This document shows positions 47,073-58,639 of a DNA stretch of 64,000 nucleotides, piece by piece. Origin of the DNA: Niallia sp. Man26 (lineage in GTDB: Bacteria; Bacillota; Bacilli; Bacillales; Cytobacillaceae); the NCBI RefSeq assembly GCF_022049065.2, contig NZ_CP095743.1, positions 2,867,001-2,931,000 of the forward strand, given 5' to 3'. The position numbers and the translations under genes were made by a program. The notes below the pieces were generated by a model. It was not told the origin of the DNA. It was given only the letters and a program-made list of their open reading frames with translations, and searched no databases. Position 1 is the first letter of the stretch. Every line of letters starts with the position of its first letter.

Positions 47073-48833
47073 TTACAGCACACTTGCATGTCCGCTGTAG
47101 ATTGTTCCAATACGGGAATCAACTGTAATTTCTTGTCCATCTTCGAAGATGCTAGTTGCATTTTCAACACCTACGATTACTGGGATACCAAGATTTAGTC
47201 CAACTACAGCAGCATGGCTTGTTAATCCGCCCTCTTCTGTAATCAAAGCACTGCATTTTTCCAAAGCTGGAACCATGTCACGATCTGTTCCTGTAGTTAC
47301 TAAAACAGAACCTTGCTTCACTTTATCAAGTGCATCCTTCGCATTGTTAGCAACGATAACTTTACCGTAAGCTGTTTTGCGGCCGATACCTTGACCTTTT
47401 GCTAAAACGTCTCCAACAACATGAATTTTCATGATGTTTGTAGTTCCTGTTTCACCAACTGGCAGACCAGCTGTAATAACAACCGTTTCACCGTGTGTCA
47501 CGATAGAGCTGTTAACACTCTCTTGTACTGCTACATCAAGCATTTCATCAGTAGACTCTGATCTCGTGCTTAGACGTGGATAAACACCCCAAACTAGAGC
47601 AAGCTGTCTTAAAATATGCGCATCATATGTCACAGCAACAATTGGAGCTTCCGGACGGAATTTAGAAATCATTCTTGCCGTTTGTCCACTTGCAGTTGGT
47701 GTGATTACTGCTTTAACATCAAGATTCAAAGCAGTGTGAGCAACAGATTGTCCAATTGAATCAGTGATGTTGTGCTCAATCTCTCTGCTGCGTTTTGAAA
47801 GGATCTCTTTATGGTTAAGAGCTGTTTCTGCTCTTGACGCGATATTATGCATTGTTTGAACAGCTTCAACAGGGTATGTTCCAGCAGCTGTTTCTCCAGA
47901 AAGCATGATAGCATCTGTACCGTCAAAAATCGCATTTGCTACATCACTTGCTTCCGCTCTTGTTGGACGCGGATTGCGCTGCATGCTGTCAAGCATTTGC
48001 GTAGCAGTAATAACCGGCTTACCTAAGATATTACATTTTTTAATCAATAATTTTTGAACCAATGGAACTTCCTCTGCAGGTATTTCCACACCTAAGTCAC
48101 CGCGTGCTACCATTAAGCCGTCGGAAACTTCCAAGATTTCATCGATGTTATCGACACCTTCTTGGTTTTCGATTTTAGGAATGATATGAACATGAGAAGC
48201 GTTATTGTCTTTTAACAACTGCTTGATTTCAAGTACGTCAGATGCACGGCGAACAAATGAAGCTGCGATGAAGTCAATGCCTTGCTCCACTCCGAATAGA
48301 ATGTCGTTAGCATCTTTTTCTGTGATTCCTGGAAGCTTAACAGAAACGCCAGGCACGTTAACACCTTTTTTGTTTTTCAATGTGCCTGTATTGAGGATTT
48401 TTGTATGTATTTCTCCTGCTGCTTTATCGATGCTTGTTACTTCAAGTCCAATTAAGCCATCATCCAAAAGGATTTTGCTTCCTGCTTCGACATCATCGAT
48501 AAGTCCTTCGTATGTAATGGAGAATTTTTCTGTAGTACCTTCTACTTCTTTCATAGAAACAATGATGTTGTTTCCAGCTACAAGCTCAATAGCACCGTCT
48601 TTCATATTATTCGTACGAATTTCCGGGCCTTTTGTATCAAGAAGAATCGCGATGTTTTTACCAGTAACTTCAGATGCTTCACGGATGTTTTTAATACGAG
48701 CTCCATGCTCATCAAAATCACCATGAGAGAAGTTTAAACGTGCAACGTTCATACCTGCTTCCATAAGTTGTGTCAGCTTTTCAACACTTTCACTAGCAGG
48801 ACCGATTGTACATACTATTTTTGTCTTACGCAT
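47073..48833 (-). CDS. pyk: pyruvate kinase
   Basis: 586 residues from the ATG at 48833, with GGAGG upstream; the earlier TTG overlaps that site. Catalytic barrel ([14 protein letters not shown] at the start, [10 protein letters not shown] near 65, [11 protein letters not shown] with the catalytic lysine near 220, VARGDLGVE) and the extra C-terminal domain (about 475-586, related to the PEP-utilising phosphohistidine domain: [15 protein letters not shown]), a Bacillus feature. It makes pyruvate and ATP from PEP. It follows pfkA by about 90 bp in one operon. Confidence 0.97.
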   Translation of the reverse strand: MRKTKIVCTIGPASESVEKLTQLMEAGMNVARLNFSHGDFDEHGARIKNIREASEVTGKNIAILLDTKGPEIRTNNMKDGAIELVAGNNIIVSMKEVEGTTEKFSITYEGLIDDVEAGSKILLDDGLIGLEVTSIDKAAGEIHTKILNTGTLKNKKGVNVPGVSVKLPGITEKDANDILFGVEQGIDFIAASFVRRASDVLEIKQLLKDNNASHVHIIPKIENQEGVDNIDEILEVSDGLMVARGDLGVEIPAEEVPLVQKLLIKKCNILGKPVITATQMLDSMQRNPRPTRAEASDVANAIFDGTDAIMLSGETAAGTYPVEAVQTMHNIASRAETALNHKEILSKRSREIEHNITDSIGQSVAHTALNLDVKAVITPTASGQTARMISKFRPEAPIVAVTYDAHILRQLALVWGVYPRLSTRSESTDEMLDVAVQESVNSSIVTHGETVVITAGLPVGETGTTNIMKIHVVGDVLAKGQGIGRKTAYGKVIVANNAKDALDKVKQGSVLVTTGTDRDMVPALEKCSALITEEGGLTSHAAVVGLNLGIPVIVGVENATSIFEDGQEITVDSRIGTIYSGHASVL

Positions 48834-48872
48834 TATTATTGCCTCCAATTTAAATATTTTTTATTCATGGCA

Positions 48873-48908
48873 GAGACTCCAAGTAGAAATAATTCTAATT
48901 CGAGTCTC
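48873..48908 (-). other. hairpin between pfkA and pyk
   Basis: GAGACTC (48873-48879) and GAGTCTC (48902-48908) can pair across a 22-nt loop. There is no T-run, so an mRNA processing or stability role is more likely than termination. Confidence 0.4.
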
Positions 48909-48919
48909 CTGTTCTATCA

Positions 48920-50326
<1,407 letters not shown>

Positions 50327-50378
50327 AAAAAAAATAAAGCTTAAACAAGAAGCTTATGCTTCCCATTTAAGCTCTTTA
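50327..50378 (-). terminator. intrinsic terminator of accDA
   Basis: Nested stem: GAAGC/GCTTC inside AAAGAGCTTAAA/TTTAAGCTTT, then ATTTTTTTTT on the minus strand, 9 bp after the accA stop. Confidence 0.88.
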
Positions 50379-50386
50379 CGTTAGAA

Positions 50387-51340
50387 TCACTCAGAGATAT
50401 GTTCTCCGATGCTTTTGAATTTATTGTAACGGTGTTCAACAAGCTCACCTTCTGTCATTGCCCTCAATTCCTTAAGGGATGCAAACAACACCTGTTCAAT
50501 CTCACCAGCTTGTGCTTCGACATCGTGATGTGCTCCGCCTCTTACCTCTGGAATGATCGTATCAACAATACCCAGCTCCTTCAAATCAGGTGCTGTGATT
50601 TTCATCTTTTCTGCAGCTTGCTTTGCCAGATTAGAGTCTTTCCATAGGATGCTTGCTGCACCTTCTGGAGAAATAACGGAATACGTGGAGTTCTCAAGCA
50701 TATGCATATGGTTACCAACACCTAATGCCAGCGCTCCGCCACTTCCTCCTTCTCCAATTACGATGCAGATAACAGGCACTTTTAAAGAAGCCATCTCAAA
50801 TAAATTTTTCGCAATAGCTTCACTTTGCCCGCGTTCTTCTGCCGCTTTTCCAGGATAAGCCCCTTTTGTATCAATAAAGCAAACAATCGGCCGTCTAAAC
50901 TTATCTGCCTGTTTCATTAATCTCAATGCTTTTCTGTATCCCTCAGGATGAGGCATACCAAAGTTTCTGCGGATATTTTCCTTTGTATCCTTCCCTCTTT
51001 GGTGGCCTATAACTGTTATCGGAAGACCTTTAAATTTAGCAATACCGGCAACTATTGCTGCATCATCACCAAATGTTCTGTCACCATGCAGCTCGATAAA
51101 ATCGGTGAAAAGATATGGAATATAGTCAAGAGTTGTCGGTCTGCTTGGGTGTCTTGCAATCTGCACCCTGTCCCAAGGCTTCATGTTCTCATATATATCC
51201 TTTTCCAATTTCTCCAATCGTTTTTCCAGTTTTTCAATTTCAGTAGAAAGATCAACATTTGCTTTTTTCGAGAAATCTTCAAGTTCTTTAATCTTGTTTT
51301 TCAGTTCAACGACTGGCTTGTCAAATTCTAGTTCTACCAT
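50387..51340 (-). CDS. accA: acetyl-CoA carboxylase carboxyltransferase subunit alpha
   Basis: 317 residues. An N-terminal helical region (about 1-65) precedes the crotonase-like carboxyltransferase fold with [30 protein letters not shown] (about 118-147) and [14 protein letters not shown] (about 200). With AccD it transfers carboxyl from biotin to acetyl-CoA, forming malonyl-CoA for fatty-acid synthesis. Its ATG lies inside the end of accD (7-bp overlap), behind GGCGGTGA. Confidence 0.97.
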   Translation of the reverse strand: MVELEFDKPVVELKNKIKELEDFSKKANVDLSTEIEKLEKRLEKLEKDIYENMKPWDRVQIARHPSRPTTLDYIPYLFTDFIELHGDRTFGDDAAIVAGIAKFKGLPITVIGHQRGKDTKENIRRNFGMPHPEGYRKALRLMKQADKFRRPIVCFIDTKGAYPGKAAEERGQSEAIAKNLFEMASLKVPVICIVIGEGGSGGALALGVGNHMHMLENSTYSVISPEGAASILWKDSNLAKQAAEKMKITAPDLKELGIVDTIIPEVRGGAHHDVEAQAGEIEQVLFASLKELRAMTEGELVEHRYNKFKSIGEHISE

Positions 51341-52203
51341 TCTGAATCACCGCCCGCTTGATGCATTTCTAATACTAAATGGAGTTTTTCTTTCATTTCC
51401 AGTCTCGGTATAACGGCATCGAGCTGACCATGCTTTAATAAAAACTCAGATGTTTGGAAGTCTTCCGGCAGCTTTTCGCCTATCGTCTGTTCGATAATTC
51501 TTCTACCTGCGAATCCGATCAGGGCGCCTGGCTCAGCAAAGTTATAGTCTCCTAACGAAGCAAAACTTGCAGACACTCCACCTGTTGTTGGATGTGTCAT
51601 CACCGTAATGTACAACCCGCCATTGTCGCTGAATTTCTTCAATGCTGTACTTGTTTTAGCCATTTGCATTAAACTGAGGACACCTTCCTGCATCCTTGCA
51701 CCGCCTGATGCTGTGAAAATGATGAATGGCACAGAAAGTTCATCTGCTTTTTCTATTGCCAAAGTGATTTTCTCTCCGACAACCGATCCCATGCTTCCCA
51801 TTCTAAAGGAAGAATCCATGACAGCGACTACTACTTGAAGACCATTTATTTCACCAGTGCCCGTTACAACCGCTTCATTCATATGCGTTTTTTTCTGATC
51901 GCCTGCGATTTTTTCCTCGTAGCCTGGGAAATTTAATGGATTGCCTGTTTTCATTTCCTTGTTCATCTCTGTGAACGTGCCTTCATCAAGCAAGCTGTCG
52001 AGCCTCTCATAGCCTGTCATTGGCAAGTGGAAGCCACAGTTCAGGCAAACCTTGAGGTTCTTTTGCAATTCCTTTGTATACATGATTTTTTTGCAATTGC
52101 TGCATTTTGTCATGACACCTTCTGGAACATCATGTTTAGATGATTCTGAAGGGATGGTTGCATATTTCTTTTTTTTCGATTTCGAAAATATTTCCTTTAT
52201 CAT
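51334..52203 (-). CDS. accD: acetyl-CoA carboxylase carboxyltransferase subunit beta
   Basis: 289 residues from the ATG at 52203. GGGGAGG lies 11 nt upstream; a TTG one codon earlier has slightly better spacing (8 nt) and cannot be excluded. A C4 zinc ribbon (CSNCKK...CLNC, about 33-55) precedes the carboxyltransferase domain ([46 protein letters not shown]). It forms an alpha2-beta2 complex with AccA. A TATAAT box at 52276-52281 (minus strand) may start an accDA transcript. Confidence 0.96.
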   Translation of the reverse strand: MIKEIFSKSKKKKYATIPSESSKHDVPEGVMTKCSNCKKIMYTKELQKNLKVCLNCGFHLPMTGYERLDSLLDEGTFTEMNKEMKTGNPLNFPGYEEKIAGDQKKTHMNEAVVTGTGEINGLQVVVAVMDSSFRMGSMGSVVGEKITLAIEKADELSVPFIIFTASGGARMQEGVLSLMQMAKTSTALKKFSDNGGLYITVMTHPTTGGVSASFASLGDYNFAEPGALIGFAGRRIIEQTIGEKLPEDFQTSEFLLKHGQLDAVIPRLEMKEKLHLVLEMHQAGGDSEW

Positions 52204-52372
52204 CAATGTGGAAGCCTCCCCATTTTTTTGCATTTTGCGCTTTATCTAAGACCATATTTTTAATCTTAGCAGCACATTATAGTAAAAAAAAGCATACTGA
52301 TACTTGCCTGACTGGCATTTTTAAAAAGTATCTAAAAATCAGGATAATAAATAAAATAATAGCTAATTTTCT

Positions 52373-52990
52373 TTAAAGTTGCTTTTTTTCCCTATAGTTC
52401 ATGATCAGTTCTAGTTCATTTTTGCTTTTTATATTATTTAATAGCAGCAAATAGTCTTCTTTTGTCCAGTAGACATTGGAAAACCCTAAAGAATAATAAT
52501 AATCCTTTAGAATAGTCCATAAACGAAACAGCAAATAGTTGTCGGCTATATGGACAATCTTGAAAAAGAAATCACTCTCACTGACCTTTTCAGACTCAAC
52601 CCATTCTGTGATTTCGGCCAGCTCTTTCTCTGTCATTTTTTCCATTGCAATTTGCAAACAATTCAATTGTATAAAGTTCTTTGTTTCTAATACATCCAAT
52701 TTAGCCTTTTCATCACGCAGTATAAATGTGCTGATTAACTGTACAAGACGATGTCCTTGAAAATCCCGAAGAAAAGTGCCTTCGCCTTTTTTCGTCTCAA
52801 TAAGCCCTAAAAGCTCTAAAGCCCTCAGCGCCTCTCTTACAGACGACCTTCCTGCATTTAGCCTTTCGGAAAGGGTACGTTCAGAGGGAAGCCTGTCTCC
52901 AGGTTTTAAGCCATCCTGCTCAATCATTTCCCTTAATTGATTGACTATGTCCAAATAAAGCTTGGAGCTGTTAGAAGAAGACTCGTTCAC
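52373..52990 (-). CDS. GntR family (FadR-type) regulator with shortened effector domain
   Basis: 205 residues, compared with about 230-240 for most FadR-type members. The winged helix-turn-helix is intact (about 12-75, LKPGDRLPSERTLSERLNAGRSSVREALRALELLGLI). The all-helical FCD-like part (about 85-205) is short and I do not see its usual metal-binding histidine set. The start is GTG (52988-52990) after AGGTGATG. It lies between dnaE and accD, where B. subtilis has ytsJ, and a palindromic FadR-type site precedes it, so it may control itself and accDA (inference). Confidence 0.85.
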   Translation of the reverse strand: MNESSSNSSKLYLDIVNQLREMIEQDGLKPGDRLPSERTLSERLNAGRSSVREALRALELLGLIETKKGEGTFLRDFQGHRLVQLISTFILRDEKAKLDVLETKNFIQLNCLQIAMEKMTEKELAEITEWVESEKVSESDFFFKIVHIADNYLLFRLWTILKDYYYSLGFSNVYWTKEDYLLLLNNIKSKNELELIMNYREKKQL

Positions 52991-53096
52991 CGTTCATCAT
53001 CACCTGCTTCTTGTTAGCATGTCCTTAAAACTTCTGGTCATCTTTCCTTTTCCCGCCATAAAAACTTCCTGTTTCTGTAAGAAAACTCGCGAACTT

Positions 53097-53112
53097 AGTG
53101 GTCAGACCAGTT
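53097..53112. promoter_or_regulatory. FadR/GntR-type operator upstream of the GntR gene
   Basis: AGTGGTCAGACCAGTT contains the perfect palindrome TGGTC-A-GACCA (53099-53109), the TGGTN3ACCA pattern typical of FadR-subfamily regulators. It lies about 110 bp before the gene, just downstream of TTTACA/TATATT-like promoter boxes (minus strand). Confidence 0.65.
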
Positions 53113-53152
53113 GACTTATTAAACAATATAACAAGATTGCAGAGTTGTAAAG

Positions 53153-56100
53153 TTAATCAGACAAGATTACGTGATTTGTACCAAGCAATTCTTCAAGCCT
53201 TTGAAGGCATTCCTTTACAGGATCGATGAAGAAATCTTCATTCAGCTGAATTGTCTTTCCAGATTGCACATAGTGGATAATAACAGGGGTAGCCCCTTTA
53301 TAATTGTTAATGATGTCCAATAGTCTTCCTTTTATTTCATCTGTTTCATTTTCCTGGACAATCTTAATAAATAATTTATGTTTGTTTGCTTTCTGTGATT
53401 GGACGATTTCCAAAACATTTGCAGCATCTTGGATAACAAATTGTTTGTTTCCGTTCCGTTCATCAACTTTCCCTTCCATAAATACAATTTTTTCCGTTTG
53501 AATCAAGTTTTGCAGTTTTTTATAAGCTGCCGGAAAAGCGACTGCCTCCATTTCCCCGCTCTGGTCACTTATGGAAAGGAACGCCATCGGTTCCCCTTTT
53601 TTTGTTCGGATTGCTTTCCAGTCCGTTATATATACTATAGTCCTGTATTTTCCGCCTGGAGCCATCTCACCTAAATGATTAGAGCGAAGCAATTGCTTGT
53701 ATTGCTCATATATGGAAACTGGGTGATTAGATAGATAGAGTCCGAGAACCTTTTTCTCTAATGAAAGCTTATCCTCTGCGTTCATCGGATCTACTTGGAC
53801 ATATTTCGGCTTAAAGAAGAAGCCTTCTTCACCGAACAGATCATCTTGTTCCATGCCATCTGGATGAACAAGTTGAGCATGCTGAATTGCTACATCAATG
53901 GTCGCAAGCAATGTTGCCCTGTCCTCTCCAAATTCGTCAAAGCAGCCTGCGTATATAAAGGCTTCTATGATTTTTCTGTTTACTATCTTTGGAGAGGTTC
54001 GCAAACAGAAATCAAAAAGATCCTCAAATCTTTTTTGCCTTCTCGCACGGAACACTTCTTTCAAAACAGCTGCTCCGACCCCTTTAACAGCCGCTAAGCT
54101 GTATAAAATCTCACTGCCTTCGACCATAAAGGCGAAATGACTCTTATTAATAGAAGGAGGCAAAACCTTAATACCCATTTGCTTTGATTCCTGGATATAC
54201 TGCATAATTTTCCCTTCATTTCCGACTGCTGACGTCAGAAGAGATGACATGAAAAACAGCGGATAGTTCGCCTTTAAGTAGGCAAGCTGGTAGGCAATCA
54301 TACTGTATGCTACTGCGTGACTCCTATTAAACCCGTAATCTGCAAATCGGACAATCAGTTCATAAATTTCATCTGCGGCCTTTTGTGTATATCCCTTTGC
54401 CAACGCACCATTTACAAAATGAACCCGTTCTGACGCTAGCACATCCCGCTGCTTTTTGCTCACTGCTCTGCGAAGCAAATCTGCTTCGCCTAGAGTAAAA
54501 CCTGCCATTTTAGAAGCAATTTGCATAATCTGCTCTTGGTAAACAATTACCCCGTATGTTTTCTCTAAGATTACCTGTAAATCAGGGTGGTAATAATCAA
54601 TTTCTTCTTTGCCGTGCTTCCTGTTAATATATAACGGGATGTTCTCCATTGGACCGGGACGGTAAAGGGCATTAACAGCTACTATGTCTTCAAACTCTGT
54701 TGGTTTTAGCTTTTTCAAGACATTTCTCATTCCGTCAGATTCCAACTGAAATATTCCTGTTGTTTCTCCTTGGCTCAAGAGTTCAAACACTGCTGAATCA
54801 TCTAAAGGAATTTCTTTAATTGCGATTCTTCTATGTGTTTGGCGCTGAATGGTTTCCATGATAGATTGCAGCAAGGATAAATTCCTTAACCCGAGAAAAT
54901 CCATCTTTAATAATCCCAGTTCCTCCAAATGCTCCATGCTGTACTGTGTTAAATAAACCTCTTCATTGCCTCCTTGAATCGGGACAATCTGTACAAGGGG
55001 CTCTTCGCTTAACACTACCCCAGCAGCATGTGTAGACGCATGTCGCGGCAGCCCTTCTATTTTGCAAGCTGTTTCAAAGATTTGTTTATTTTTCGGAGAT
55101 TCCGCAATAAATGCTTGAAGCTGCTTTGATTCCCGCAGGGACTGCTCCAATGTGATTCCAAGCTTCGAGGGCACTGATTTTGAAAGCTGCTCCAACTCTT
55201 TCATCGATAACCCAAAAACCCTGCCAACATCTCTTAAGGCAGCTTTTGCTGCAAGTGTCCCAAATGTAATAATTTGTGCTACATGCAGCTCCCCATATTT
55301 GTTTTTAACATATTCAATAACCTGTTCCCGCTTGTCATCCGGGAAATCAATATCGATATCTGGCATCGTAATCCGTTCAGGATTCAAGAAGCGCTCAAAC
55401 AGCAAGTCATATTTTATCGGATCAACGTCTGTAATGAACAACACATATGCAACCATCGAGCCTGCAGCAGAACCCCTTCCAGGCCCTGTTAGGATTTCGT
55501 TGTCTCTTGCATATTTCATAAAGTCCCAGACAATCAGAAAGTAATCGCTGTAGCCCATCCGGTTGATTACATCCAGTTCATAACGAAGGCGTTCCATATG
55601 TATTTTCGAAGGATTTGTATATCTAGCTTTCAGCCCTTGCTCGCATAAGTCCAGTAAATACCCGTCGGCTGTTTGTCCGGCTAAAAGAGGGTATTTTGGC
55701 AATGCAGCGACCTTCTCTCCAAGCTGGAATTCACATGCTGAAGCAACCGCCCAAGTATTCTCCAACGCCTCCGGCTCCTCGCTGAACAGCTCTACCATCT
55801 CCTGCTTGCTTTTCAAATAACGCTCTTCAGATTCCCATTCATCCTGTACTACCTCAGCTAAGGTGATGCCATGTTTAATTGCATTCAAACAGCTTTGCGC
55901 AAAACGGTCTCCCTTGCTTGTATACTTGACATCATTTACAGCAATCAGTTTTGTTGCTGAAGACTCTGCTAATTCTTTTAGCTTTTTATTCAAGGCTGTC
56001 TCTGCTTCTATCCCGTGCTTTTGTAGCGATAAATAAAAATGACCGGGAGCGAGTATGCTCTTAAATAAAGCCACTGTTTCTTTAGCGTGCTCTAGGTCTT

Positions 56101-56515
56101 CTGCCAGCAGAGACTGCTCTATTTCACCACTATGTCCTGGAGTAAACGCAAACAGCCCGTCAGCATAATGCTTTAGCCATCTGATTGGAATGCCTTGTTT
56201 GTTTTTAGTCTGGATGGCACTTGATAATTTTAACAGGTTTTGGAAGCCTTCCCCGTTTTTTGCCAGCAGCACTAGAGGGAAGGCCGTATCTGTGTGCTTT
56301 TCACTGATAATATCGACAGTTAAACCGATAATAGGTTTAATATTCTGCTTGATACATTCCTTATAAAAAGCTGCCGTCCCATACATAACATTGCGATCGG
56401 TCAAGGCAAGCGCACTGAATCCCCTTTCCTTCGCAGCGGAAACAAGCTGTTTAACGGACGCTGTACTCGACAGCAAGCTGTACGCGCTTGATACTTGCAG
56501 ATGAACAAAAGACAT
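53153..56515 (-). CDS. dnaE: DNA polymerase III subunit alpha (DnaE)
   Basis: 1120 residues, DnaE type without the proofreading domain of PolC. PHP domain (about 1-200, HLQVSSAYSLL, ALTDRNVMYG), C-family polymerase core with GPGRGSAAGSMVAYVL (about 340) and the catalytic aspartates in PDIDIDFPDDKR (about 380), PIQGGNEEVYLTQY, HhH region and C-terminal OB fold (about 960-1040, YRTIVYITDWKAIRTKKGEPMAFL shortened here to its ends). In Bacillus it extends primers on the lagging strand before handing over to PolC. ATG at 56515 follows GTGGTGAT. Confidence 0.97.
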   Translation of the reverse strand: MSFVHLQVSSAYSLLSSTASVKQLVSAAKERGFSALALTDRNVMYGTAAFYKECIKQNIKPIIGLTVDIISEKHTDTAFPLVLLAKNGEGFQNLLKLSSAIQTKNKQGIPIRWLKHYADGLFAFTPGHSGEIEQSLLAEDLEHAKETVALFKSILAPGHFYLSLQKHGIEAETALNKKLKELAESSATKLIAVNDVKYTSKGDRFAQSCLNAIKHGITLAEVVQDEWESEERYLKSKQEMVELFSEEPEALENTWAVASACEFQLGEKVAALPKYPLLAGQTADGYLLDLCEQGLKARYTNPSKIHMERLRYELDVINRMGYSDYFLIVWDFMKYARDNEILTGPGRGSAAGSMVAYVLFITDVDPIKYDLLFERFLNPERITMPDIDIDFPDDKREQVIEYVKNKYGELHVAQIITFGTLAAKAALRDVGRVFGLSMKELEQLSKSVPSKLGITLEQSLRESKQLQAFIAESPKNKQIFETACKIEGLPRHASTHAAGVVLSEEPLVQIVPIQGGNEEVYLTQYSMEHLEELGLLKMDFLGLRNLSLLQSIMETIQRQTHRRIAIKEIPLDDSAVFELLSQGETTGIFQLESDGMRNVLKKLKPTEFEDIVAVNALYRPGPMENIPLYINRKHGKEEIDYYHPDLQVILEKTYGVIVYQEQIMQIASKMAGFTLGEADLLRRAVSKKQRDVLASERVHFVNGALAKGYTQKAADEIYELIVRFADYGFNRSHAVAYSMIAYQLAYLKANYPLFFMSSLLTSAVGNEGKIMQYIQESKQMGIKVLPPSINKSHFAFMVEGSEILYSLAAVKGVGAAVLKEVFRARRQKRFEDLFDFCLRTSPKIVNRKIIEAFIYAGCFDEFGEDRATLLATIDVAIQHAQLVHPDGMEQDDLFGEEGFFFKPKYVQVDPMNAEDKLSLEKKVLGLYLSNHPVSIYEQYKQLLRSNHLGEMAPGGKYRTIVYITDWKAIRTKKGEPMAFLSISDQSGEMEAVAFPAAYKKLQNLIQTEKIVFMEGKVDERNGNKQFVIQDAANVLEIVQSQKANKHKLFIKIVQENETDEIKGRLLDIINNYKGATPVIIHYVQSGKTIQLNEDFFIDPVKECLQRLEELLGTNHVILSD

Positions 56516-56733
56516 ATAATCACCACTCTTTTACAAAAACTTTCTACTATTATTCTTTATCGCCACAATCATTTAATTGTTCGACTATGGCAACTAATTA
56601 TCCTTTTATTATAGTTCTATTGCATAAAAAAAGAAAATATGTTCTTACTTTTTCATTGTCTATACGAATTCCTTATAGCAAAGCCTAATTCATTTTAATA
56701 TGGAAGTTTTTTCGTGTTTCCAAACTCCAGCAA

Positions 56734-56762
56734 TCATAATTCCCCCAGTTTGTCCATATGTA
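56734..56762 (+). promoter_or_regulatory. candidate sigma-E promoter of ytrHI
   Basis: TCATAAT (56734-56740) and CATATGTA (56755-56762) with a 14-bp spacer resemble the sigma-E boxes; the -10 matches only partly. ytrHI is a mother-cell operon in B. subtilis. Confidence 0.4.
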
Positions 56763-56799
56763 TGATTAAGAGAATAATAGGGACTGTGAGGTTGACAAG

Positions 56800-57132
56800 A
56801 TGAACCAAGAACCATTTTTCCCGGCATTTATAGAAAGCTATTTTATTGCCCTTGGTGTTGTGCTCGGAGGTGCCCTGTTAGGCGGTTTAGCCGCATTTAT
56901 GACAGGCAAGCCTCTCTTGACAGAAATAACGAAATTGTCGGATATGATTAGGATTTGGGCGATTGTTACAGCTATAGGCGGCACTTTCGATGCAATCAAT
57001 ACAATTGAAAAGGGTATTTATGACGCCGGAACGAAAGATCTTTTCAAACAGATACTATTGATTGTTTCTGCATTCGGCGGGGCCCATACTGGTGCAACGA
57101 TCTTACGATGGATAACACAGGAGTATATTTAA
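56800..57132 (+). CDS. ytrH: sporulation membrane protein YtrH
   Basis: 110 residues with three hydrophobic segments (about 12-35, 50-65, 83-103); matches the YtrH family. In B. subtilis it is made in the mother cell and needed for efficient sporulation; its biochemical role is not known. ATG at 56800 follows GTGAGGTTGA. It is followed by ytrI after one base, so the two are coupled. Confidence 0.92.
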   Translation: MNQEPFFPAFIESYFIALGVVLGGALLGGLAAFMTGKPLLTEITKLSDMIRIWAIVTAIGGTFDAINTIEKGIYDAGTKDLFKQILLIVSAFGGAHTGATILRWITQEYI

Positions 57133-57133
57133 C

Positions 57134-57643
57134 ATGAGGATACCACCGTTTTATAAAAATGTTTCCCTTCAGCGTTTTTTTGCTGGAATGGTGATAGGAG
57201 GCTTTATAAGCTGGTGTGTCTTTCTGTTTATGTTTGGTGTTTGGCAAGAAAGGTACAGCACTGAAATAAAAAATCAAAAAAGCACGATTGCAGACTTAGA
57301 AAAAGATAAGGAAATATGGCAGCAGGAGTTTTCCGAGCTGAATAAAAAAGCGGAGGAAAAACTGACAATACAAGGAATAGTCGTGAAAATAAACAGCAAA
57401 GACAAGGAAAAATACGATATCAAACCATTTAATGCTTTAGAAATGGAAGATGCTATTAAGGAAGATCTGCGGACAATTGTGGCTAAAGATATGGAGCTTG
57501 TATATAAAAGCCGGGCCCTGCTCAAGAAATCTATCGAAAATAAAGTGGTCGAATCAGATCAAAAGCGCTACAGATTTAAAGTCTCTGAGCTTATCATTTA
57601 TACGACTGTATATGTAGAGCTGAGTGTAACCTTTGCCGATTAG
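57134..57643 (+). CDS. ytrI: sporulation membrane protein YtrI
   Basis: 169 residues: one membrane helix (about 14-37) followed by a coiled coil (about 45-75, STIADLEKDKEIWQQEFSELNKKAEEK) and an alpha/beta domain (about 78-169) predicted outside the mother-cell cytoplasm. It matches YtrI by position and form. It begins one base after the ytrH stop and ends at the shared terminator with nrnA. Confidence 0.9.
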   Translation: MRIPPFYKNVSLQRFFAGMVIGGFISWCVFLFMFGVWQERYSTEIKNQKSTIADLEKDKEIWQQEFSELNKKAEEKLTIQGIVVKINSKDKEKYDIKPFNALEMEDAIKEDLRTIVAKDMELVYKSRALLKKSIENKVVESDQKRYRFKVSELIIYTTVYVELSVTFAD

Positions 57644-57651
57644 CAGTATGA

Positions 57652-57683
57652 TAAAAAACCCAAGAAATAATTCTTGGGTTTTT
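57652..57683. terminator. bidirectional terminator between ytrI and nrnA
   Basis: AAAACCCAAGAA/TTCTTGGGTTTT with a short loop and U-tracts on both strands. Confidence 0.92.
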
Positions 57684-57688
57684 ATTTT

Positions 57689-58621
57689 TTATTTACAAAG
57701 CTCATCTAAATCACGGATAACGTCTTGTGCAACATCCCAGCTAAATATACTCGCTCCAGATGCGAGGGGATGACCGCCCCCATTGTACTTTTTCGCAAGG
57801 ACATTAATAATAGGACCTTTAGAGCGGAATCTGACCCTGATTTGATCGTCTTCTTCAATAAAGAACACCCATGCTGTAATACCCTTTACGCTTCCCAGTT
57901 CGCCGACAAGTAACGAAGCTTGCGAAGGAACAGCCTCAAAACGGCTTAATACCTCCTTATCAAGCTTCATATATGCTGCTCCGCTTGGAAGCATCGTAAA
58001 ATTCTGCAGCACATATCCATTTAATTTAACGATATTTGGTTCAAGCTCATACATTTGATTGTACATGTCAGGCCGTGTGAAGTTGTAATTTATTAATTCT
58101 CCTGCATAGCTGAAGGTTTTTTCTGTTGTGCTTGGATATAAAAACCTGCCTGTATCTCCGACAATGCCGGCATAAAGCAGTCTTGCTCCTTCATCGTTCA
58201 GCTTCAAGCCTTGATCTTTGCCAAATAAATAAAATTCATAAATCATTTCGCTTACAGAGCTTGCCGAAGTATCGACCCAAACAATATCCCCGTATGGATC
58301 GTCATTAGGATGATGGTCAATTTTTATCAGCATACGCCCTTTTGTATATCTACTATCACATACTCTTTCTTGATTGGCAGTATCGCAAACAATAACTAAA
58401 GCATTCTCATACATGCTGTCCTCAATTACATCAAGTCTTCGTAAAAAATGAAGCGATTCTTCTTCCTTCCCTACTGTATAAACTTTTTTGGCAGGGAAAG
58501 ATGTTTTGATGATTTCAGCCAAGCCTCCTTGAGATCCATATGCATCTGGATCTGGACGGACATGCCTGTGGATTATAATGGTTTCAAATTGTTTAATTGC
58601 ATCTAATATGCTTTGTTTCAT
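57689..58621 (-). CDS. nrnA: nanoRNase / pAp phosphatase NrnA
   Basis: 310 residues, DHH superfamily. DHH motif set: HRHVRPDPDAYGSQGGL (about 18-34), VCDTANQERVCD (about 83), KIDHHPNDDPYGD (about 104) and AGIVGDTGRFLYP; DHHA1 domain at the C-terminus with GGGHPLASGAS (about 280). It degrades 2-5 nt RNA and dephosphorylates pAp. ATG at 58621 follows AAGGAGAG. It follows ytoI by 18 bp. Confidence 0.95.
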   Translation of the reverse strand: MKQSILDAIKQFETIIIHRHVRPDPDAYGSQGGLAEIIKTSFPAKKVYTVGKEEESLHFLRRLDVIEDSMYENALVIVCDTANQERVCDSRYTKGRMLIKIDHHPNDDPYGDIVWVDTSASSVSEMIYEFYLFGKDQGLKLNDEGARLLYAGIVGDTGRFLYPSTTEKTFSYAGELINYNFTRPDMYNQMYELEPNIVKLNGYVLQNFTMLPSGAAYMKLDKEVLSRFEAVPSQASLLVGELGSVKGITAWVFFIEEDDQIRVRFRSKGPIINVLAKKYNGGGHPLASGASIFSWDVAQDVIRDLDELCK

Positions 58622-58639
58622 CTTCTATTTCTCTCCTTT

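Noticed and set aside
52300..52345. Weak inverted repeats (TGCC/GGCA, GATACT/AGTATC) between the GntR gene and accD
   Set aside because: They do not form one compact stem next to the T-run, and do not match FapR or the FadR-type site; left uncalled.
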